Assembly (NCBI GenBank): GCA_030549205.1
Contig: JAUKTV010000005.1
Span: forward strand, 1,550,001-1,614,000
Direction of reading: 5' to 3'
Source: Apiosordaria backusii
Lineage: Eukaryota > Ascomycota > Sordariomycetes > Sordariales > Lasiosphaeriaceae
Length of the DNA: 64,000 bases
Shown here: positions 30,702 to 40,861 of the stretch, one piece after another
How the letters are laid out: each line of letters opens with the position of its first letter
How positions within the stretch are numbered: the first letter of the stretch is position 1
Position numbers and translations under genes: made by a program
Notes under the pieces: generated by a model
What the model saw: the letters and a program-made list of their open reading frames with translations, nothing else
What the model was told of the DNA's origin: nothing
Databases searched by the model: none

Positions 30702-31793
30702 CTATTGCTGCCGAAATCCCTGCCCCCCACCCATCCCAAAAGGCCTCAGCATGCTCAAGTTCTGCGTAATCAGCTCCAGCTCCATCCTCTCCTCCTCGCT
30801 CCAGTACATCTGCCCTCTCGCAATCGAATTCTGCCAGTCGCCCACCATGTTCTGGATGTCCCGCAGCAAATCGTCCGCCTGCGCCATGTTCTCGATCGTC
30901 TTTGGGTGCGTGGACCAGTGCGACTCCTGCGCGGACCATATCTTCATCCGCAGCTTGAAGAGGGCGCGGAGGAGCTTGATGCACCGCTGGACTTCGAGCG
31001 GGGAGGCTTTGGCCTGCTGGGCGAAGTCGCTTGGCTTGGGGAGGGGGTTGTTGGAGGGTTGGGGTTGGGGTTTCTTGAGGGTGAAGGGTCGAGGTGGGTG
31101 GGTGTTGTTGGTGTGGGTGTTGGTGTTGTGGGGATTGGGGGGAGGAGGAGGGGGCGGGTGGTTGGGAAGGGTGTAGCCGCGGCTGGTGTTGCTTAGGCTG
31201 TCGCTGCTGTATCTGGTGTCCGGGGTGGTGACTCCTCCTCCTCCGTAGGAATTGGCGCTGCTGCTGCTGTTTGTGTAGAGGTTGCGCAGGCTGTTGTGTT
31301 GGCTGCTTGGTGTTGGGGGAGTCCCAGGGGGTGGTGGTTGTGGCTGGTATTGGTTTGGTTGGAGGTGCTGAGAAAAGCTTTGTGTCGGAGGAGGAGCATA
31401 CCCAGCAGAGGAAGACGACGAGTATTGAACCGGAACCGGGGGAGCAGAGTGTTGAACAGGTGTCGGTTGTGGTCGATTGTAGCCCAGGTCATATTGTGGT
31501 GATGTTGGTGGGAGAGGACTCTGAGCTGGGGGGCGGTATGGCTGAAATCCGCCGTTACTGTCTTCCTCGATAGGACCAAGACTACGGCCTGGGACACTCC
31601 CAGAGTATCGAGATGAGACAGACACGCTAGAATACCTTCCTGCATTCAAGCCCGAGTTTCTCGGGGTTGACGAGTTGTAGGCCGTTCCATAAGAAGCGGC
31701 ATCGTTGGAGGGTGCTGGTGAGGACGTGTTAAGGGCACTCATGCTCCTCCTGCGGTTGAGCCTGTCCAGGGTTCCTTTGAGAAAGTTGCCCAT
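30702..31793 (-). CDS. Proline/Ser-rich protein with conserved helical C terminus
   Basis: This intronless gene encodes 363 aa. The frame is open to 31808, but the first ATG is at 31793 (MGNFLKGTLDRLNRRRS). Gly2 might be myristoylated, though position 6 is Lys rather than the preferred Ser/Thr. Residues ~20-260 are low-complexity, rich in Pro, Gln, Ser, Tyr and Asn, with an HTNNTHPP stretch, and look intrinsically disordered. The last ~100 residues are ordered and helical (EVQRCIKLLRALFKLRMKIW, then WSEEERMELELI). Such a tail after a disordered region suggests a scaffold or adaptor, but I recognise no named domain and assign no function. Confidence 0.68.
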   Translation of the reverse strand: MGNFLKGTLDRLNRRRSMSALNTSSPAPSNDAASYGTAYNSSTPRNSGLNAGRYSSVSVSSRYSGSVPGRSLGPIEEDSNGGFQPYRPPAQSPLPPTSPQYDLGYNRPQPTPVQHSAPPVPVQYSSSSSAGYAPPPTQSFSQHLQPNQYQPQPPPPGTPPTPSSQHNSLRNLYTNSSSSANSYGGGGVTTPDTRYSSDSLSNTSRGYTLPNHPPPPPPPNPHNTNTHTNNTHPPRPFTLKKPQPQPSNNPLPKPSDFAQQAKASPLEVQRCIKLLRALFKLRMKIWSAQESHWSTHPKTIENMAQADDLLRDIQNMVGDWQNSIARGQMYWSEEERMELELITQNLSMLRPFGMGGGQGFRQQ

Positions 31794-32570
31794 GGTTGCT
31801 GTTATCACGGGTCGTTACAGAAAGGGAATGAATGATAGATCTTTGAGAAACAATGGTCGGGAACTGCCTGAAGAAACATCAACCTGGACAATCAAGATGT
31901 ATACTGGTTCCGCATAAAAGGGCGAGCCAGGGGGAAAGGCCGCAAGCTGAGAGAAAAGATGAAAGCTTGCCGACCACCAGTTCGCGCCCATGGCCTCGAG
32001 GCAAACCAGGCGACTTTTGCTGGTCGCATAGCCCTTACCCCGAGTAAGCTCCCCTGGATGGGTAGTACTGCGTTTCGGTGCCGCACTGTGTACAGGTTGT
32101 CAGTGTAAGCCGTGTGCAAGAACAGCCGCTCGTCTTATCCCTGCATGTTAGAAATGGGGGCTTGCATTAGGTCGCCTGCAGCTAGGTTGTCTTTAGAGGC
32201 GCCGTACCACGGTCGGATTGGGCACGTCGCACAAGGCTCTCAGAGAAAGCCCTGATGTTGGAAAATGGATCGTTCCAGCCCCCAAGGTAGACTCGTTCTT
32301 GAACGAAAATGGAGCATCCGTCTTGATTTGGTGATTATCAAGACCAGCCGACATTCCGTGCCCAATCTACCTAACTTCCCCTCGAGGAGCGTGCAGGCCG
32401 AGTTGATTCGCTCCTTATCTCGCTCCTCTGGCATGGTCTCAATCCCGCGCTGAGTCTTTAAGGGATATCTGCACCAAAAATGGGGTCATCCGAATACACC
32501 AAGAGAGCACAAGGACTGCGCTTAGGAGTCTGACCAACTGATCTCAATGTCTCCAAACAACTACAACTAC
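31794..32570. other. Intergenic: promoter of the proline-rich gene and 3' flank of the HSPA12-like gene
   Basis: Both neighbours are on the minus strand. Short open frames exist but none shows protein character. No repeat or RNA gene is recognised. Confidence 0.45.
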
Positions 32571-35443
32571 CTATTCAAGGTCTATTTTCTTTGACGCCAG
32601 TACAGTGTCTCCGCTCTTGATACTCATGGTCACCTGGTCAAGCACCTGTATCTCAACCACGACATGGAACTGCAGCTGCCTTCCTTGCTGCTTGTTTCCC
32701 GTTTCCACTTGCACAATGTGTGCTTGCGGGACATCTGTCAAATTGACCTTCAAGGTGTACATTTGCTCTGACTCTGGATTGAGCGTCAGCCAGACCAATC
32801 ATGATGTATATAAGGACGACTGTTACGTACCCTCTTTAACCATGCTCATCGCTGTCGGTGCCTTGTCTCGCGACGAGGATAAAAAGACAACATCCCTAAA
32901 GACGGCGGCCGGCTGTTGCAGTACTCCACGCCCGCCTCGTTTATTTTGCGGTTGAGCGGTAGGGAAATCGTTGGCACTCATCGAAAAGTGCAACTCGTAC
33001 TTTGCCACTGTGGGTTTGTTGGGGAAAAGTGCATCGCCTTTGTGGATGAACCAGCGAATCTGATCTGTTGCCCACTGGATTCCCTGGGCGTCGACATCGA
33101 TATCGCTTCGGGCGTGGTTTTCGTACGAGGCGAATGGCCGCCGCACCTTGATGCCATAGTGTCGTGGACTGCCAAGAACAAACTTGGGCTTCTCGGTATA
33201 GATTCCCAGAGATTTGATGATGGCGCCTCTCGCAACGGCAGCCCAGGAGCCGTTGCCTTCCTCGAGAGCAATCTTTTGCTTGGTACAAAATTCCTTGACC
33301 CTCTGGATCAGGTATTTGTTTTGGGCAAATCCGCCAGAAAGAAAGATGGTCTTCAGAGTTGCACTTTAGTGCCCAGGGCCACCAAAAACGTTATTGGAAT
33401 GGCAGTTTACTAACCTTGACTGGAAGCTCCTCCCCAAGTTTAACCTGAGTGACTGCTTGCTGAATCAGATAGAGTGTCTTGTTGACTGATCGGTCAAACA
33501 TCTTTTTCAAGTCGGCCCTGATGCATAGCTTGTCAGAAATCACCAGCACAGCTTCATCACCTGCACCATGACTTACGGAGTGATACTCAATGCCCCCTTC
33601 GAGACCCCCTTCATCTCCTCCGAGATGGCGAAGCTCTTGGGCAAATAGATAGGGGCCGTCAATCCACTTTCTTTGCCGTCATAACTGTGTTTGATGACCT
33701 GGAACTTGTCTTGTATACCACGAAGTGTGGGCCTCATGATCGTGTGCCCTCCAGCGGCATGCTTGGCGCCTTCCGTTGTGAGTTGTTCCCAGGCTTTCTC
33801 CCCTAATTGGTACGCTGCGAATGCCTCAAAATCATCATCTACGCAGGTTGACCCACAAGTAGCACCTGGAGAGGTTAGCGAACACGCACGTCCAGGCAGC
33901 GAAGGCTCGAAGAGCTTACCCAAGGGATTCCCAACTTGGTCAAGTTTCATCTCCTTTTTGTCATAGTCAATGCTCACGACTTTGTAGCACGCAAGATCCT
34001 ACTGCCCAGTTAGTCTCGGTACCTGGCTTGCCTGCTGTCCAGGAACACTCACAACGGTCCCACCACCAGCATCAACCACAATGAAGCAATCGTTCTATTT
34101 CACTTATTAGGGAAGTCCACCATTAGCTGATCAACAGAGGGCCCCTACCTTTCTAAATCGCACCCGGTTGTTTTTCCATGCCTCACGAAGGGTAAAGTGG
34201 GCACAAGCAACGGGCTCCGAGACGAAGGAAATGTTTTCTAGCTTGGGGAAGAGATCGTGGTTGAACGCTGCCCGAACAGCACGGTATGTCGAGTTGAGAG
34301 CTCGGTCGGACCATATCTTTTTGTTGGGTTAGCAGCAGGCCATTAGAGGCACGTCAATTCTTCACAACTTACTGCTGGATGGGTGACAACTAAATCTATA
34401 GCAACGTTTGACAACACATGTCTGCCTAGATCAGTGTTGATCACCTTGTGTGTCTTCTCAGCAATCTCGTCCAAGTAGTCTTTGACGATCTCTTCGGGTT
34501 CTTTTGCAAGATGCTCGGGAATACCGTTCTCGATCACTTCCTCTTCGCTCAAGTCAAGGTCACGGAGTTCCTTGAGCAGCTCGCTCAGAGTGCGTAATTC
34601 TTCGAGGCGGCTCCCCATTGCCTCGAGCTGAATCTTTGTCTTTTTCAGCACAAGCGAGTTGTCGTCAATATCGTAACCGTATTGTTCACAGCCTTTGGGT
34701 GTGACTGAGTATGATAATTGTGATGGGACCTTTTCCTGCTCTTCTTTAGGTGGCCAAGCTGTGATCACCTTGATATCCTCTGTGAACTCTTCTAGGCCCC
34801 GTTGCTTCAGGTTGATGGCAGACACAGGCAAATAAGCAACACCTGATTTCATTCACATCATCAGCGCAAGGTTAAACATAACACGGCCAAGGACCTCCAA
34901 CATACCAGTGTAGGTGGTGCCATAATCTAGGGCAATTTGCAGGCGTGTCTCGCCCGTCGGAACAGCGGCAGCTTGTACCGGCTGTCCAGGTTGTGGTTTG
35001 GCATCTGGCGTTCTCTGGCCCTGGAATTGCAGTTTGCCCTCAAACGATGGTTGACCCTGGCCAACCTGGGTTTGTAGATGGGCCTGCCCTCCGAATGAAG
35101 GAGAAGGGGCTATTAGAGGCGGCATGGGGCCGAGGCTTGCCGGGCCCGGGGGCTGCCATTGAGACGGCGGGGCCGATGCTGGAGGACGAAGCTGTATCTG
35201 AGGAACGTAGGCTGATGCTGAGAGCTTGTATGAAGACGGAGACGCCGCCGGGACTGGGGAATTACTTGAACTTCGGGCAGCGGGTGAAGCGGTTCGTTGC
35301 GGAGCTGTGGGTTTAGCCGAGAAGAGTCCAGGAGGCAATCCCGTGAATGTGAACTGGCCAAATGCTTCTGATGTTGACCCTGACTGTAAGGGCGGAGGAG
35401 GTGGTGGATCAGAGGTAGGAGGCGGTGGTGTTGAGGAAGCCAT
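32571..35443 (-). CDS. HSPA12-like Hsp70-family ATPase
   Basis: Nine exons were rebuilt: 35443-34906, 34842-34373, 34316-34149, 34094-34053, 33998-33920, 33865-33577, 33517-33415, 33350-32831 and 32773-32571, giving 803 aa with every junction in phase. The first ~165 residues are a Pro/Ser/Gln-rich disordered arm. Phosphate-1 ALDYGTTYTG lies at ~171-180, IDLVVTHPAVW follows, phosphate-2 VVDAGGGTVDLACYKV is near 398, and the adenosine motif TIFLSGGFAQNKYL starts at 564. These are hallmarks of the actin/Hsp70 ATPase fold in its HSPA12 branch, which lacks a standard substrate-binding domain. The C-terminal ~100 residues are beta-rich. HSPA12-like genes are expanded in filamentous fungi with mostly unknown roles. 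The last intron's acceptor is set by a TGA that would otherwise lie in frame. It is head-to-head with the coiled-coil gene to its right. Confidence 0.87.
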
Positions 35444-36148
35444 GGTCACAGCAAGTTGGAGCGGTTCTGATCTTCAGATGGGAAAATCTCAAAGTCAAGA
35501 CCAAAAGATATGTACATTCACACGAAAAGAAAAGAAGCTGGAAAGATAAGAAAGGCACCTCATAAGATGAGAATAAAGTGGTAGGTAGGCATTGGAGGGG
35601 GTTGCCTTGGGTCTCAGCGGCCCCCAAGTCTGCCACCCCCAAGTCTGCCACCCCCAGGCTGGACCTATGGAATGATCCATATCGGTCAGAACTTTTGGTC
35701 AATCAAGGTCGAGTCTGCGGGAAGACAGACACAAGTACGAATGAGGCTGGATGATGGATGCGCGCACCACAACGCGCCGAATGGTACCACTCGCTGCATG
35801 TGGCGTCTGCTAGCGCAATGTGCTGCGCCTTCAGCCTTTGGGGAGCTACCTTATGAGAAGGAGGGGCAGCACCACTCCGTTCTATGCACTGTGTGCAGCA
35901 ACAGCAACTGCATGGGCGCCTGCTGATGGAAAATCACCTTTTTTTCAGCTGCGGGGGTTCGGCGACGCATACAAGGCAGATACGGATAAGGTATGGGTGG
36001 TCAGGCTGTCGAGGATGCATCTTTCTTGGGGTGTCCGTCTCCGATCTTCATCGCAACAGTCATGCCACGGCGATAGCATCTGTCCTCTCTATTCAGGATT
36101 GTTAACCCTTGGACTTATTTATTGCTGTTTTGATAGCTCTCGTTACCG
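35444..36148. promoter_or_regulatory. Divergent promoter between HSPA12-like and coiled-coil genes
   Basis: A 705-bp region separates the two start codons. A short direct repeat reading CCCCCAAGTCTGCCAC occurs twice in tandem at about 35629-35660. No heat-shock element array (nGAAn repeats) was seen and no coding frame is supported. Confidence 0.5.
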
Positions 36149-39100
36149 ATGAACAACTCATCTGGCGGTGTCCCTAGAGACAACCGCCTTCAGCAGCCCG
36201 ACATAACTCCCCGCACATCGTCGATGACTTCCCAGAGTCGGGAGTCTGCAAATACTTCCAGCTGGAGAGCGGTGACTACTTTTGTGAAAAATGGGGTCAA
36301 CCCAAAGAAGAAATCCAGTCCAAGGACCCTCGGGAATGTCGAAAAGAAGCTGGTTCATCGTGCTACAAAGGACTTAAAAAGCGACCCCGATGTCCTATCA
36401 CGACTCTCACCCGAGGTCGTGGAAAATCTACCCGACTCCGCATTGAACGAGCTGCCCCCAGAGAGGCTTCATCTTCTTCCCGAACATGTTCTTGAGAGAG
36501 TCTCGGCGAAGAGGATAGTCCAGATGCCAGACCTGGGAATGGTGGCAAAACAGTACCCGGAGAAGCTCGTTGTGATCCTGCGCAAAAACCCAAATCTGGT
36601 GGACAACCTCAAAGACGACGCCATCAGCTCTCTGAGGAAAATCGAGTCCAGCATATTCATCACGCTGCCCGAAAAGGTGCAAGCGAGCTTCAAAAGAATA
36701 TTGCCAGATATCTATGCCCAAAAACTGGCCGAAACCCAACCCACTCCCCCTCTTCCTCCTCGTCAAACAGCAAGTAGCAGCTCGAGCTATCCTGAGGAAA
36801 CCCAAGGTCCGCCGGCCCAGTCATCACCGACCGAATCACCCCCATATCTGCCCCCTCTATCCGTTTCCCACGGGTCTCGGGGGACCTCGAGTTTCGCGCA
36901 AGACGCCTTTATTCATCTGGATGCCACTGTTCAGGGTGCTTGGAGTAGCTCTGACCCAACCTCTACGATGCAGCCAACACCATCGATTAACCCTGTGCCC
37001 CGGACTTCCTCTCATCCGCAGACCAGCCCTTACGGACAAACTTCTGGCAGTCAGACGAACTCTTCCAATCCCGGAAGTTCCTTTAGCTCTCCAAACACTT
37101 ACAACTCTCCAAGCACCTTCACTCCCCCTCCAAATACCTTCAGCCCTCCAAACACGTACAGTTCTTCAAACACTTACAGCAAGCCACACACATTCAGCCC
37201 TCCAAACACATACAACTCTCCACACAACTTCAATCCTACAGGCACCTTCAGCCCTGCCAATTCTTACAATCCTTCAAGTTCCTTCAATCCCATAACCCCC
37301 TACGTCCCTACGAGATACGAAACTTCAACCCCTCAACCTCAAACCAGTCCTCCTGGCCAAGCTTCCGGGAGTCCTTTTTCACAACCTGTGGGACCTTCAA
37401 GGTCTTCCAGCCCTCTCGGGTACAACCATTCGCCTTCCCCACCATACATGAGTCTGCCAAACTCGTGGAGTCCTGCAAACGGTGCCAAACCATTGCAGCA
37501 TCCCGAGTCGAGATTACTTCCAGCTATCCCCGGGCAGGACCCTGATCCTCAAAGCTTTCAGGCACGTCTCAACGCCCAGATTCAAACTCCCCAGGGTCAA
37601 AGAGAGTCGGTTTTACCTATTCAGAACCCTGACCCTCCAAGCCTTCAAGCGCAGCAGAATGCGCCAGCTCAAAGAGATCCCACCGAAACCCAAACCCAAA
37701 TCCATGATGCGACAATCCGAGAACTGGAGTTGAAAGTGGAGAACTGGGGCAAAGAGAAGAATACACTGTCCCAGCAGGTGGCGACCCTAACGGAAAAAAT
37801 AGCGGAAGAGAAGGAGCAGCTCAAGAGTGAGCGTCAGAAGACAGACACTCTAAACAAGAGTATAGGTCGCCTGGAAGGAGACATGGCGCGCTTACAAAGC
37901 GAAAAGCAAGCTTTGGAACTCGAGAAGCAACGCCTGGTAACCGAGAAGGAGGTCACAGAGAGAGTAGAGGCGAGCATTACCTCCTACTTGAACGCCAGGA
38001 AGTGGAAAGGGGTGAAACAAGGGTCGAGAAATCCCTTTGACATGATTTTTGACTTTTGTAACGAACAAGTTAGATTGGTGATACAGTACAAGGAGTGGTA
38101 CGAGGCACAAAAGGAGGTTGCGGATGAGTTGGAGAAAGAGAAGGGCCGTCTGAAGCAAAAGCTAAAGAACCAAGACGATCTTATTGCAGAGCGCAATGAC
38201 TGGTACACCAAATTCAAGGAGCTGGAGACGCACCTCAAGGGGATAAATAGCGATCATCAACATCAACTCGAGACGGAGAGAAGACACCATCAACAACAAC
38301 TCGAAGAGGAGAGAAGACTTAATCAGCAACAGCTCGAAATAGAGAGAAATCAGCACCAAGCGGATACTAACGAGCTGAGGAAGAGACTCGACAACCATGA
38401 AGCTCGACACAAGGCTGCCACCGATGATCTCCGAGCAGTTCTTGAAGCCGACAAGCAGAACTTGCGGGAGATAATCAATGACTTGGAACGGGATAAGGAA
38501 CAATTGCAGGAACAACATCAGCTGCGGTATAATGGATACCAGGAGGAGCTTCAGAGATTAAACGACGAGCATGAGGCAAATTTGGGGCAGCGGAATGTTG
38601 CGCATCAGCAAGAATTAAAGGCGTTGGCAGATCATTGTCAGCAGCTCCTGGATAATGTCGGGTATCAGTATGAGCTGAACAAACAACAAGCCGTCAAGGA
38701 TCTTGAGAACAAGGTTCGGTTGCTGGAAAGCAGCCTGGTGGACAATTCAGATGACTACCGGCCGGCAACCGATGACCATCTCCAAGTCGATTTCGACCAG
38801 ATCAATCTTGACATCAACAAGATCAACCATAACTTGCCCGCGGTCGACTTTTTCCAAATCAGTCAGTTCGACCCTGGCGGGTTCTTGGAAAGAGAAGGGA
38901 GGGATCAGTTGAGGTTTTTGCTGCAGAGCATCTTCTGGGAGAAAATAAAATCGGGCTTCTTCTCTTCTCCATTTGGACTCGGTGCCTTGGGTCCACGAGA
39001 TGGAAAGCGGAGGCTTTTGGAAGTCTGGATTGCCTACCGAAAATTGCTCAGGACAGGAGCGTCTAATGGTATGTGACAGATCATGATCACGCATCTTCCC

Positions 39101-39672
39101 AGAAGCTAACAACATCGGTTACTAATACAGTTCATTTACCTATTGGAGACTACGATCTGCCTGCCGTCGAACAAGGCTACATTGAGTTTCTTCGAAAGGA
39201 CAAGGAAACCAACAAATGGAGGTCCTCCACATTCCAAGCCGTTATGGCCGCCCTGCTGCCGAAAAAGGACAAGGAGAATTCACCTTTGACCGAATATCTA
39301 AGTTCACCCTTTTTCCACAACCGCAACCATGTCCGCGAAAGTATCCTCACGGTACTCCGTCAAATCTGCGTTGGTGGGATCTCGCAAGCCATTGAACAAA
39401 CGGTGGAAAACATGGTGAACAAGGCTAGCGAACTCGCTCTCCAATTCGGTATGCAGCGGGCAGAGCTTGGTCTTGACATGCCTGAGAAGAACACTCTCGT
39501 CACGATAGGCCAAGGGTTCGTGATCTGCTACGATAATGACGCCGAGCATGGGATGGAGAGGCCTGTGTTCATTGGTGTCTCTCCGACGTGTTACAAGACT
39601 GGAGATGGGAGGAATGATACGACCACAACGAAGTTCATTTCACCAGGGCACATTTATCCATATGCCCACTAA
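36149..39672 (+). CDS. Large coiled-coil protein with Pro/Ser/Asn repeat region
   Basis: The exons are 36149-39068 and 39131-39672 (62-nt intron, Val codon split), giving 1153 aa. Residues ~55-200 form a helical region with spaced LP and leucine motifs (LSPEVVENLPDSALNELPPE). Residues ~210-500 are disordered, Pro/Ser-rich, and include about a dozen short repeats of the type PNTYNSP/PNTFSP (nucleotides ~37085-37290). Residues ~525-870 are a long coiled coil rich in Gln, Glu, Lys and Arg. The C-terminal ~260 residues, spanning the intron, are a folded-looking domain ending in PGHIYPYAH. The layout (disordered arm, coiled coil, C-terminal domain) suggests a scaffold. I know no named family. It shares an intergenic region with the HSPA12-like gene. 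Confidence 0.75.
37080..37295 (+). repeat. In-frame PNTY/PNTF low-complexity repeats
   Basis: About twelve units of a 15-21 bp motif encode variants of N-T-(Y/F)-(N/S)-(S/P)-P within the coiled-coil protein. Unit length varies and the code is degenerate, so the array is old but still in frame. Confidence 0.65.
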
Positions 39673-40861
39673 GGAGATTGCGGGGTTGGGGATACTAGAA
39701 ATCGAAATATGGATTGAGTTGTGATCACGGTCTGTCGACAATTATGCTCAGAGAAAATAAGCCATTCCGTTAGGTTGAGTAATACCCAGCTAATTACTTA
39801 TTTGAACCAATTCCCGAAGCCTTGGAGTCTTTGATCCTCCACCATTCATGTTCCAGGTCGATGCTAACCACGTCGATCTTTGAACAGTCGAGTCCATCAG
39901 GGGTTTAGGGCTAAGGGTGAGACATTGTTAAACCTCAGGTTTACCACAGATCAGTCATAGCATCAGCATCAACAAGTCAAAATCCAAGTCTAGATTATGG
40001 GAATGATATGACACACGTGGAACCCAGACTGTTTGTGAAAATGATGGCTTCCCGTGTTGAAAGGACCCCCTATTTATGAGCTAACAGATCTGATAGTAGT
40101 TTTGTGTAGGATCTGTTAGCTCTCAGCCCTAGACCACTTCCCCACCACCACCCAGAAACGCAGCCCCACTCTCTGTGCAGTCTGGAATCTCGGTCCTCTT
40201 CATGGCATCCATCCCGAATCTCGATCTTTCTCAATATTTCCCCTCGCCGCACCAAAAGGACACCACATTATCAGCAGTTTCCCGGATAGCCCTTGTTCTG
40301 GCCGGTTTGGCTCAATAACCGATGAACGAACCCCTCACCTGTGGCGTCTGACTGCATATGTTTGTGTCGCTATGGGCGGTTCTCGAGACGAGGCTCTGGC
40401 CAAACCATCGATAACACCAATCCAGAACGAGTCCTCACGATTTGGCCGCACAGTGCGGGTGTTTCAACCCTCCAGCTTGGGTACCACGACTAGAAGTACT
40501 GCCCTCCTTATCATGGCGCAGCAGTTCTAGCGCAGTCGAGACCCAAGCAAGCTGTCGGACCTGATGAAAGCTCTCTCGTCCGTCATTGGTCCTTCTTCTC
40601 GACATCCCGCCAAGAAGGATGAAGCCGCATTTCCTCTTACAGATACAATGGTGTGGGCTCAGCTGAAATGGTTCGCTCCGACAGATCAAACCATCACATT
40701 GTTGAGGGCGATGGCGGCATGCTGGCCCAAGGCAGACTTCCCGAGACACCACCAGCCTCGACCAAGTCCACGGGCCGAGGTTTGTGTGCGCACTTGGTGT
40801 GGCCCTTGACGGTTGTCCAATAACAACAACATCGCACTGACTGGATCGTGAGGATGGACTC
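39673..40861. other. Intergenic with a perfect inverted repeat
   Basis: Nearly 1.2 kb between the coiled-coil gene and the 1329-aa orphan, both on the plus strand. It holds the 13-bp inverted repeat listed separately. ORFs at 40435-40908 (-) and 40564-40809 (+) overlap each other and show no recognisable protein features. Confidence 0.45.
40078..40122. repeat. Perfect 13-bp inverted repeat with 19-nt spacer
   Basis: The left arm GAGCTAACAGATC (40078-40090) and the right arm GATCTGTTAGCTC (40110-40122) are exact reverse complements separated by 19 bases. Transcribed, it would form a 13-bp hairpin. No target-site duplication or transposase is evident nearby. Confidence 0.8.

Noticed and set aside
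39900..39920. TTTAGGGCTAAGGG, telomere-like
   Set aside because: Only one TTAGGG unit; no array, and both flanks carry ordinary genes.
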